Of a stretch of 64,000 nucleotides of DNA, positions 57,612 to 64,000 are shown piece after piece; within the stretch, counting starts at the first letter, position 1, and each line of letters opens with the position of its first letter. The stretch spans positions 1-64,000 of the forward strand of contig NZ_JACEFG010000005.1 of assembly GCF_013694105.1 (NCBI RefSeq), given 5' to 3'. This DNA is from Halobacillus locisalis (GTDB lineage: Bacteria; Bacillota; Bacilli; Bacillales; Halobacillaceae). The notes beneath the pieces are model-generated. The model had not been told where the DNA came from. It did no database searches and worked only from the letters and a program-made list of their open reading frames with translations. The position numbers and the translations under genes were made by a program.

Positions 57612-58358
57612 ATGTATTTTGTATTCTCAGATGTTCACGGTTGCTATGGAGAAATGAAAGAGGTTTTAAAGCAGTGGGATAGAAAAAAGGAAACCTTAAT
57701 TTTTCTCGGCGACATGATTGACCGAGGAGAAGAATCTTATCAAGTAATTCGCGAGCTAATGAACTTGAAGAATAAATATGGAAGTAAAGTAGTTGTATTG
57801 AAAGGTAACCACGAAGATATGTTTATGAACTGGCTTTACTCGCCATCATGTGAACGAGCGCTTAATTATTATAATGGGTTGCATGAAACGTTAAAATCCT
57901 TTTACTTAATCAATCCACAAAAGTTCAAAAAAGACACCAGGCGTCAACGTGGGGACTATGTAAAGAAACACCACTCAGATATGGTTAGTTTCATTAATAG
58001 TCTACCTACCTATTATGAATCAGAGCATTGCGTCTTTGTTCATGCAGGATTTAACTTAGAAGATCCTGACTGGCGTATGAACACAGAAGCACATTTATGG
58101 ATTAGAGAAGGATTTTACTTTTCAGAAACCATTCATGATAAACGTGTGTTCTTCGGGCACACTCCTACTAGCTATCTTCATCATAGTGAGAATGAGCATA
58201 GTTCTTGGCAGTCATATCATGGTGACAAAATTGGAATTGACGGTGGCTGCGTATCTGGAGGTCAGCTAAATGCGTTGAGATTAAACGAATTTGGAGAAAT
58301 TACAGAAGAAATATTTATTGAAAAAAGCAATATCAAAAGGGAGAAAATTGTTCAATAG
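57612..58358 (+). CDS. Calcineurin-like metallophosphoesterase (Ser/Thr phosphatase type)
   Basis: SDVHGCYGEM, GDMIDRGE and GNHEDMF are the metal-binding motifs of PPP-type phosphoesterases, and a C-terminal HTPT is present. It is 248 aa, similar to lambda phosphatase (221 aa). It could remove phosphate from protein or nucleotides. Last gene of the leader-3 operon, with a terminator at 58367. Confidence 0.85.
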   Translation: MYFVFSDVHGCYGEMKEVLKQWDRKKETLIFLGDMIDRGEESYQVIRELMNLKNKYGSKVVVLKGNHEDMFMNWLYSPSCERALNYYNGLHETLKSFYLINPQKFKKDTRRQRGDYVKKHHSDMVSFINSLPTYYESEHCVFVHAGFNLEDPDWRMNTEAHLWIREGFYFSETIHDKRVFFGHTPTSYLHHSENEHSSWQSYHGDKIGIDGGCVSGGQLNALRLNEFGEITEEIFIEKSNIKREKIVQ

Positions 58359-58366
58359 CGATTAAC

Positions 58367-58405
58367 GAAAAGGCTCTGTTTCCGTTCTGGATTCAGTGCC
58401 TTTTT
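58367..58405 (+). terminator. Intrinsic terminator
   Basis: AAAAGGC...CTG and CAG...GCCTTTTT flank a 15-base loop. Confidence 0.75.
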
Positions 58406-58419
58406 AATTTCCTGAAATA

Positions 58420-58474
58420 TTGTATTGCCTTAAAACAACTGATATAATAACATTAAGTGAACAGAATAACGTTC
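58420..58474 (+). promoter_or_regulatory. recD2 promoter with operator
   Basis: TTGTAT (58420-58425), 17-base spacer, TATAAT (58443-58448). GAACAGAATAACGTTC (58459-58474) lies just downstream, a palindrome of the GAAC-N8-GTTC family placed to block elongation. Confidence 0.75.
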
Positions 58475-58581
58475 AAAGAGATTCTTATAATGATATCTAT
58501 AACAATATTAATGTTAATATCTTTAGTAATATATTTAATAAAATTAATATCAATATAAGTGATGATTGGGAGATGAATGTG

Positions 58582-60795
58582 ATGGACGTGGCAATCAAAG
58601 AAATTTGCGAATTACAGGGGAAGATTGAAAAAGTAATCTTCCAAAAAGATAACTTTATGATAGGTGTGCTTATGCAAGAAACAGGTGAAAGTATGACATT
58701 TAAGGGAACGCTGATAGGGATTGAAAAGGGGGATGAAATCATCCTACAAGGCAAAACCATACAACACCCAAAATTCGGTCAGCAGTTAGAGGTTCTTAAA
58801 TGGGAAAGACCTATACCTAAGACTAGGGATAAAATCATTGATTACCTCTCTTCGTCTTTTATAAAAGGATGTGGCGAAAAACAGGCGAAAAAAATAGTAG
58901 ATAAGCTAGGGGAGAACGCAATACAACTGATCATGGAACAAGGAGAAAGTTCTCTAAAGTATGTTAATGGTATAGGGGATAAGAAAGCCCTGACAATCGC
59001 AAATAGCGTCAAATCAACATATGAATTACAAGAAATAGTCGCGGATCTATCCAATTATGGAATGGAACCCTTATCTATAATTAAATACTATGAGAAGTAT
59101 GGAAGTGATTCTGCTGACCGGTTAAAGCGAAACCCATACGAACTCTCTAGGGAACAATTAGTTACCTTTCCAGAAGCTGATAATATCGCCGAGCGAATGG
59201 GGATACCTAAGACTTCATTCTTCAGAATAGAAAGCTGTGTTGAATTTACGTTGAGTCAGCTTTGCTTCAAGCACGGCCATTGCTTTGTGTATGAAGGTGA
59301 ATTGATGGACTACACGTTAAAGGTTCTAAATCAAAACACTAATGAAAAAGTTGAGCTCGTCGACATACAGAATGCGGTCTTTAACCTAGAAGAACATTCG
59401 ATAATAGTAGAAAATCAGCGAGTCTATCCAAAAGAATTTTTTACTTATGAATACTATTTATCGGAAAAAGTGAAGCAAATTCTCAATACGAAAAAAAAGA
59501 CTGTGAAGGAGAAGAAGGTTGATACTTACATTAAGGAATTTCAGTTAAAAAGAGGTATTACATTAGCGGAAGAACAAAAGAAAGCTATTAAAATGGCACT
59601 AAATGAAAACATTTCTGTACTGACAGGGAGTGCAGGTACAGGTAAAACAACTGTAGTAGAAGCAATATTAGAGATTTACCAACGGTTTCATCCCAAACAT
59701 GAAATCTCTTTATCAGCTCCTACGGGCAGGGCTAGTAGAAAGTTAGAGGAATCTACTGGTCATACAGCAAAGACAAACCATCGTCTGCTCGGTTACAAAC
59801 AAGGCGGGGGCTTCGACCATGATCACAACAATAAGCTAGACCATCACTTTTATATCATTGATGAGATGAGTATGGTCGATTTACAAATGAGCTATTCATT
59901 ACTGAGGGCTATGCCGCGACAGTCAAAAGTTCTTTTGATTGGCGATATTCATCAATTACCAAGTGTAAATGCGGGTAACGTTTTAAAGGATATAATAGAA
60001 GCCAATGCCGTACCTCGAATTCAGTTAGAAGAAATATTCCGACAAGCACAAGGAAGTCAGATCATCACAAATGCCAACAAAGTCAATAAGGGGCAGTCTA
60101 TTGAGTTAGACGCAGCTAAAAACGATATGTATTTCATAAATAAATCTGAGGAATCAGGAATACAGGATGCCATTATAAAGAGCACACAGCGTTTTAGAGA
60201 GCTCGGACATGATCTATCAGATATATTGGTCTTAACACCTATGAAAAAAGGCAGAATAGGGACTTATGAGCTAAATGAGAGGTTGCAAGAAGTGTTAAAC
60301 CCACCTACTCCTGCTAAAACAGAAGCTCTTCACGGAAAAAGGGTATTTCGATTAGGGGATAAGGTTATGCAGACAGTAAATGATCCAGATAAAGGTATAT
60401 ATAATGGAGACATAGGCATTATCACTAAAATAGGCAAAGAAAATAGTGAAGACAGCACCCGACCAAAGGACGTCATCACTATTAATTTTCAAGGTAAGGT
60501 CACATCCCATGAGAAAAGCGAATGGAAACAGCTAGATTTAGCGTATGCCATTACTATTCATAAAAGTCAGGGAGGACAGTCACCTATCGTTATAACGCCT
60601 GTCTCCAAAAGCCATTATACCATGCTAAAAAGAAACTTAATATATACTGGAATGACAAGGGCTGAATCAAAACTTATTATGATCGGACAGATATCTGCCT
60701 TAAATTATGCCATTGGAAACAACGACATCATGTTCAGACAAACAACCTTAACAGAGCGTATAGAAGGCGATACCGATATGGTTAATTTCAGGTAG
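58582..60795 (+). CDS. recD2: RecD2-type DNA helicase
   Basis: Helix-hairpin-helix repeats at the N-terminus (GCGEKQAKKIVDKLG; VNGIGDKKALTIANS), Walker A LTGSAGTGKTT, motif II FYIIDEMSMVD and a C-terminal domain ending YTGMTRAESKLIM are those of RecD2/TraA-like 5'-3' helicases. The ATG at 58582 is preferred because GGGAG (58568-58572) is 9 bases upstream; the ATG at 58573 is too close. About 737 aa, slightly shorter than B. subtilis RecD2 (798 aa). It could help replication or strand transfer. Confidence 0.9.
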   Translation: MDVAIKEICELQGKIEKVIFQKDNFMIGVLMQETGESMTFKGTLIGIEKGDEIILQGKTIQHPKFGQQLEVLKWERPIPKTRDKIIDYLSSSFIKGCGEKQAKKIVDKLGENAIQLIMEQGESSLKYVNGIGDKKALTIANSVKSTYELQEIVADLSNYGMEPLSIIKYYEKYGSDSADRLKRNPYELSREQLVTFPEADNIAERMGIPKTSFFRIESCVEFTLSQLCFKHGHCFVYEGELMDYTLKVLNQNTNEKVELVDIQNAVFNLEEHSIIVENQRVYPKEFFTYEYYLSEKVKQILNTKKKTVKEKKVDTYIKEFQLKRGITLAEEQKKAIKMALNENISVLTGSAGTGKTTVVEAILEIYQRFHPKHEISLSAPTGRASRKLEESTGHTAKTNHRLLGYKQGGGFDHDHNNKLDHHFYIIDEMSMVDLQMSYSLLRAMPRQSKVLLIGDIHQLPSVNAGNVLKDIIEANAVPRIQLEEIFRQAQGSQIITNANKVNKGQSIELDAAKNDMYFINKSEESGIQDAIIKSTQRFRELGHDLSDILVLTPMKKGRIGTYELNERLQEVLNPPTPAKTEALHGKRVFRLGDKVMQTVNDPDKGIYNGDIGIITKIGKENSEDSTRPKDVITINFQGKVTSHEKSEWKQLDLAYAITIHKSQGGQSPIVITPVSKSHYTMLKRNLIYTGMTRAESKLIMIGQISALNYAIGNNDIMFRQTTLTERIEGDTDMVNFR

Positions 60796-60802
60796 GAATA
60801 AA

Positions 60803-60844
60803 AAAACAGCAGGGGGTCTCAAATTAAGAGAATCCCTGCTGTTT
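60803..60844 (+). terminator. Intrinsic terminator after recD2
   Basis: AAACAGCAGGG and CCCTGCTGTTT form an 11-bp stem; loop about 20 bases. Confidence 0.75.
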
Positions 60845-60864
60845 CAGCATTCACGGACTTTTGC

Positions 60865-61265
60865 AAACAGTTTACTGTATATTTTTTTGATAATGCCCCT
60901 TAAAATCTAGTAAATTTGTGATATAATTCTCTTAACAAAAAGAAAGAAACCTACTAACGGTCAATTAGCAGGTTTCAGAGCTTCTTAATCTTTGTTCTAA
61001 GTTTGGCGACTGTGCACAAAGAGTTAAGAAAGGACTTAATTAAATTATCGTTATTAGTATCTTACCACATTTGGTCGGAAAGTAAAACATTTCGCGGGAT
61101 TTTTTTGCGTTCATATTGTTTGTGATATTTTTTCTGATATTGTTGTTAATATCGTGAGAAATATTGAACTTTCTATGATTATCTAAACTAATAACCTCCT
61201 GTCCTTTTTTGATTCTTTCATGCGGAACATTGCATTTAAGAAGCCAGGACAGGAGGTTTATTATT
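60865..61265 (+). promoter_or_regulatory. Control region of the primase-like initiator
   Basis: It holds AAACAGTTTACTGTAT (60865-60880), an extended -10 (TGATATAAT, 60919-60927), hairpin GAAACCT-ACTAA / TTAG-C-AGGTTTC (60946-60976), a second hairpin TTCTTAA...TTTGT / ACAAA...TTAAGAA, the AT motif near 61111-61155, and ACCTCCTGTCC (61194-61204) complementary to GGACAGGAGGT (61247-61257), which includes the RBS of the 61266 gene. No gene is seen here. Confidence 0.7.
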
Positions 61266-62894
61266 GTGCTGACATCTACACTAATACATAACCAAAATGA
61301 AACTCATATAGAAAATTTCGCCTTCGCAGTAACGCCTATCAATTGGGAACAGTTCGTCGACGTAGTCTATTCGCCCGACTCTCACAAAGGATACATCAAC
61401 CTCTTTTTACAAAATGATGATTTTCAGGTGAATCGCTTCTACTCCATTACCGATAAAGACAGCATGAAGAAAGAAATTGCCCATGCAAAGGAAAACTACA
61501 ATATCTATACGAGCTACTCTACATATTACTTACCTTATAAAAGTCCAGATGGAAGTGGTGGCCGTACTCAAGAAAACATTAAAGAAACAACTAGCTTAGT
61601 GATGGATTTGGACTATTACAAGCTAGGTATTTCTCATGAAGAATTTTTCAGTAGAATAAACCATCTTATCAAAACGAATCAATTATTGAAGCCATCTCTC
61701 GTCATGTTCACTGGTACTGGGTATCACTTGATGTGGCTTTTGGATCCGTTCACTAATATTAAAGGCTACACGAACGACTTGAATTGGAGATCAGTTCAGA
61801 ATCATGTGATGGACCTTCTAAAAGACTTAAATAGCGATGATGTCGTGAAAGCTCCTAACGCAGTTACACGTATGCCAGACACAATAAATCATAAGAACAA
61901 AAACGAGGTCAAAGCATATCTAGTAGACTCACAAAGGTACCAATTAAAAGAAGTCTTAGAATTTTATAAGTTAGCAGCTACAGATCGTAAAAGAAAAACA
62001 GCGAAAAAAGCAAAAACGAAACCAAAAAGAACTCTCACATATTTTCATAATGAATACACTCTTAACATGCGTAGACAAGAAGATATCTTTACCTATGTAC
62101 AAATAAAAAACCAACGTCAGGAATCTTATGTAGGAATCCGAAATTGGTTATGTCTTGTACTTCGTTTTCATGCCCTTGTAGCGTCCAAAGGGGATTTTGA
62201 CTATGCCTTAAATCAAACTCAAAAATTAATAGATACCATGGACCTTAAAGGTAGCAATTCCAGCGAAAAAACGACATATAAAGAGCTCATGAAGCGTTCT
62301 AAATACGCAGATAAGTATTATCAAGAATGGGTCAACAATGATTGGAATAGGGCTCAATATGTAAGGGGGGGACTATTCTATTCTAATGAACGATTAGTCA
62401 AAATTATGAACATAGAAAATGATTTTGAAATGCAATTCCAAATGAAGACTATCAAGCTGATTACTAAAGAATATACTCGTCTCCGAAAAGAAAAAGAACG
62501 TAGAAATAAAGGAATGCTTTCTCAGCAAGAGTACACTACAAAGAAGAGATCAGAAGGAGCATTTAACAAGGTCAAAAAACTCTTTATAAAAGGAACTAAG
62601 CAAACCCAAATCGCAAAAATTGTAGGAGTAAGCAGACAAAGGGTTTCACAACTAATTAAAGAGATTAAAACAATGGAACATACAGAATCAAAAGACCAGC
62701 ATATACAAACAGTCAAAGCACAATCAAAAAAGAAAAAGACGTCCTTTGTAAGAGGTCTTCTAATTCATGTAAAGAGATCTGTCCTATTAAAAGAACTTAA
62801 TATAGGCGGTCTTTCTTTTAGTAGACTCTTAAGTATTCCTGGTTCACTTTATTTAAGTGGATTTTCACCTCCTTTTAGTTTTGTTGGAGATTAG
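61266..62894 (+). CDS. Primase-polymerase-like replication protein with C-terminal HTH
   Basis: The segment LVMDLDYY (DxD), then SLVMFTGTGYHLMWLL, resembles archaeo-eukaryotic primase (PrimPol) cores found in plasmid initiators. A basic linker follows, then a C-terminal resolvase-like HTH (IAKIVGVSRQRVSQLIKEIK, about 455-475). It probably primes or initiates replication. The GTG at 61266 is favoured because AGGAGG (61251-61256) is upstream. The RBS is held in an 11-bp stem, suggesting translational control. Confidence 0.65.
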   Translation: MLTSTLIHNQNETHIENFAFAVTPINWEQFVDVVYSPDSHKGYINLFLQNDDFQVNRFYSITDKDSMKKEIAHAKENYNIYTSYSTYYLPYKSPDGSGGRTQENIKETTSLVMDLDYYKLGISHEEFFSRINHLIKTNQLLKPSLVMFTGTGYHLMWLLDPFTNIKGYTNDLNWRSVQNHVMDLLKDLNSDDVVKAPNAVTRMPDTINHKNKNEVKAYLVDSQRYQLKEVLEFYKLAATDRKRKTAKKAKTKPKRTLTYFHNEYTLNMRRQEDIFTYVQIKNQRQESYVGIRNWLCLVLRFHALVASKGDFDYALNQTQKLIDTMDLKGSNSSEKTTYKELMKRSKYADKYYQEWVNNDWNRAQYVRGGLFYSNERLVKIMNIENDFEMQFQMKTIKLITKEYTRLRKEKERRNKGMLSQQEYTTKKRSEGAFNKVKKLFIKGTKQTQIAKIVGVSRQRVSQLIKEIKTMEHTESKDQHIQTVKAQSKKKKTSFVRGLLIHVKRSVLLKELNIGGLSFSRLLSIPGSLYLSGFSPPFSFVGD

Positions 62895-62995
62895 TTTCTT
62901 ACTTAGGTTCTTGCGCTTTCTTTGCTATCTCCCTGCTCATTGTTATGGATAGCAATATATATATCTATATTAATATCAATAATGATATTAATTAA
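62895..62995. other. AT-rich intergenic stretch with AT palindromes
   Basis: ATATTAATATC and ATGATATTAATT blocks occur (62952-62993), of the same type as the AT palindromes elsewhere. No gene. Confidence 0.4.
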
Positions 62996-63029
62996 AAAAC
63001 TACCCTTATAGAACGAAAAGGGTAGTTTT
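62996..63029. terminator. Bidirectional terminator
   Basis: AAAACTACCCTT and AAGGGTAGTTTT flank a 10-base loop between the convergent 61266 and 63045 genes. Confidence 0.85.
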
Positions 63030-63044
63030 GGATATTATTATGTT

Positions 63045-63902
63045 TTAGTTGATATCGAAATCGCCTTTTTTCCATTTAGTAAGAGTAATTGTATGAACGA
63101 GCATATCATCTTCAACATATATTGAGTTGTAATTTTCTAACAGGAGTTTATAATTACCAATTTTAAACCAATTGGGGTCTGGGTTAACAGCATCTTCTAT
63201 CTGATCTAAATAGTCCCGTGGGCCAAATAGTTTCAAGAAGTCTTTTTTATAATATTCACCGCCATATAACCTAACGCTTACTGTATTTATTTTACTAGGA
63301 TCAGCATCAGCGTATCCATAAATATAAAAATCATCGTTTTCATAATAAAGATAAGTAGTGCCTGCAGAATAGACTTCCTGATAATCATTTCCTTTTTGAG
63401 CTATTACATCTGAAATAGAATCACCAACTTTTAATGGGACGTCTTTTAGTATGCCTTTATGAGCTAATTCTTTAAATTCTTCATCTAGGTAAGACTGACG
63501 AACGGTGTTAAATGGCATTGTTAGATTATCTTTATATGTCTGACCACTTTCAAATGTTAGACCCTCATTTATATGTAATGTATAGCTTTTGTTGTCGTCA
63601 TAAGTCAGGGATGTTTTTTCATGAAATTCGTTTAGTGGTGGAGTGATGATCACTTTGTTTGCTTGGATTTCTACGGTTACATCTAATTTCTTTACTTCAG
63701 TCTTATCATACACGGTGATCAATGATTTGTTGGCAGGCGAGTCGATTAACTCTTGGTTAAAGGTAACAGTCCATTTCTTATCGATCTTTACCTTGTCTTT
63801 TGTTTCCCATTGAAGAGATTCAGCACCTACTAAATTACTTGATAGAAGTATGAGTAACAGAGTAAAGCAACTGGTAATCATCCACTTTTTAAAATTGAGC
63901 AT
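63045..63902 (-). CDS. Secreted protein with SbsA-type Ig-like and DUF4309-like domains
   Basis: A signal peptide (LLLILLSSNLVGAES) precedes an SbsA-type Ig-like domain (VKIDKKWTVTFNQELIDSPA ... LPFNTVRQ) and a C-terminal domain similar to DUF4309 (LKVGDSISDVIAQKGNDYQE). The N-terminal domain resembles that of the 21417 protein. Probably attached to the outside of the cell; function unknown. Confidence 0.65.
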   Translation of the reverse strand: MLNFKKWMITSCFTLLLILLSSNLVGAESLQWETKDKVKIDKKWTVTFNQELIDSPANKSLITVYDKTEVKKLDVTVEIQANKVIITPPLNEFHEKTSLTYDDNKSYTLHINEGLTFESGQTYKDNLTMPFNTVRQSYLDEEFKELAHKGILKDVPLKVGDSISDVIAQKGNDYQEVYSAGTTYLYYENDDFYIYGYADADPSKINTVSVRLYGGEYYKKDFLKLFGPRDYLDQIEDAVNPDPNWFKIGNYKLLLENYNSIYVEDDMLVHTITLTKWKKGDFDIN

Positions 63903-63939
63903 TAAATATTCCTCCTTAAATAATATGTGTTTATATAAA

Positions 63940-63968
63940 AAAAAGAGGCTGGAAGAACCAGCCCCCTG
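63940..63968 (-). terminator. Terminator of a leftward gene beyond the window
   Basis: On the minus strand, GGCTGG / CCAGCC (GGGGCTGGTTCTTCCAGCC) then CTCTTTTTTTT. It lies right after the stop codon of the edge ORF. Confidence 0.7.
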
Positions 63969-63970
63969 AA

Positions 63971-64000
63971 TTATTTGTATCTATTTTTAGTGAGCTCATC
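63971..64000 (-). CDS. C-terminal end of a leftward gene, continues beyond the window
   Basis: Codons read DELTKNRYK followed by TAA, then a strong terminator. Only nine residues are visible, so no function can be given. Confidence 0.35.
   Translation of the reverse strand, partial: DELTKNRYK

Overview
The window looks like part of a large low-GC conjugative-type plasmid from a Bacillota host, most likely a Bacillaceae member. It has a Rep_3 initiator with iterons, a ParA partition locus, a secretion/pilus operon, plasmid maintenance genes and phage-like replication and recombination genes. There are no rRNA, tRNA or core metabolic genes. Shine-Dalgarno sites are strong, GTG and TTG starts are common, and promoters are sigma-A type.

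Layout. 1-3000: end of a transfer operon (VirB8-like protein, lytic transglycosylase/M23 hydrolase), then a cluster of TGTAAAC sites and a RusA-like gene. 3200-6260: a replication-relaxation family protein and an AbiH-type phage-defence gene. 6270-9290: small genes and two XRE regulators separated by a promoter with a GAAC-N8-GTTC palindrome. 9580-21300: a long operon joining a VirD4-like coupling ATPase, an S1-domain protein and a Tad-like pilus/secretion set (two CpaE/TadZ-like, CpaB-like, TadA ATPase, TadB/TadC, pilin, TadE-like, TadE-like/M23 fusion). 21400-27620: three large secreted proteins. 27745-34725: a small RHH-like regulator, then an operon with ERF annealing protein, CHC2 primase-like protein, SSB, a PD-(D/E)XK nuclease and an orphan C5-methyltransferase. 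34890-35611: AbrB/MazE-like antitoxin with a Doc-like Fic toxin. 35680-43610: mostly small unknown genes and a serine recombinase. 43720-45930: RepB (Rep_3) flanked by two iteron clusters. 46220-50950: a compact type II CRISPR system (tracrRNA, 1037-aa Cas9, 20 full repeats) without cas1/cas2. 51080-51400: a candidate type I toxin-antitoxin locus. 51480-52630: ParA and a small partner. 53090-58360: zinc protein, MoxR ATPase, VWA protein and phosphatase. 58580-62894: RecD2 helicase and a primase-like (possible second) initiator whose RBS lies in a hairpin. 63045-64000: a secreted protein and the edge of another gene.

Three operons (at 28 kb, 37 kb and 53 kb) begin with the same module: a sigma-A promoter overlapped or abutted by the GAAC-N8-GTTC palindrome, a conserved two-hairpin RNA whose stems change in a compensatory way, and an intrinsic terminator before the first gene. 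More intrinsic terminators lie inside two of these operons. I read this as a plasmid-wide regulon under an XRE repressor, with a possible RNA-based antitermination or attenuation step. A conserved AU-rich box ending in the Shine-Dalgarno precedes four genes in these regions. This module is the best candidate here for an undescribed system. The degenerate-repeat orphan CRISPR array and the VirD4/Tad hybrid operon come next. All family names come from reading the sequence; no database search was possible.
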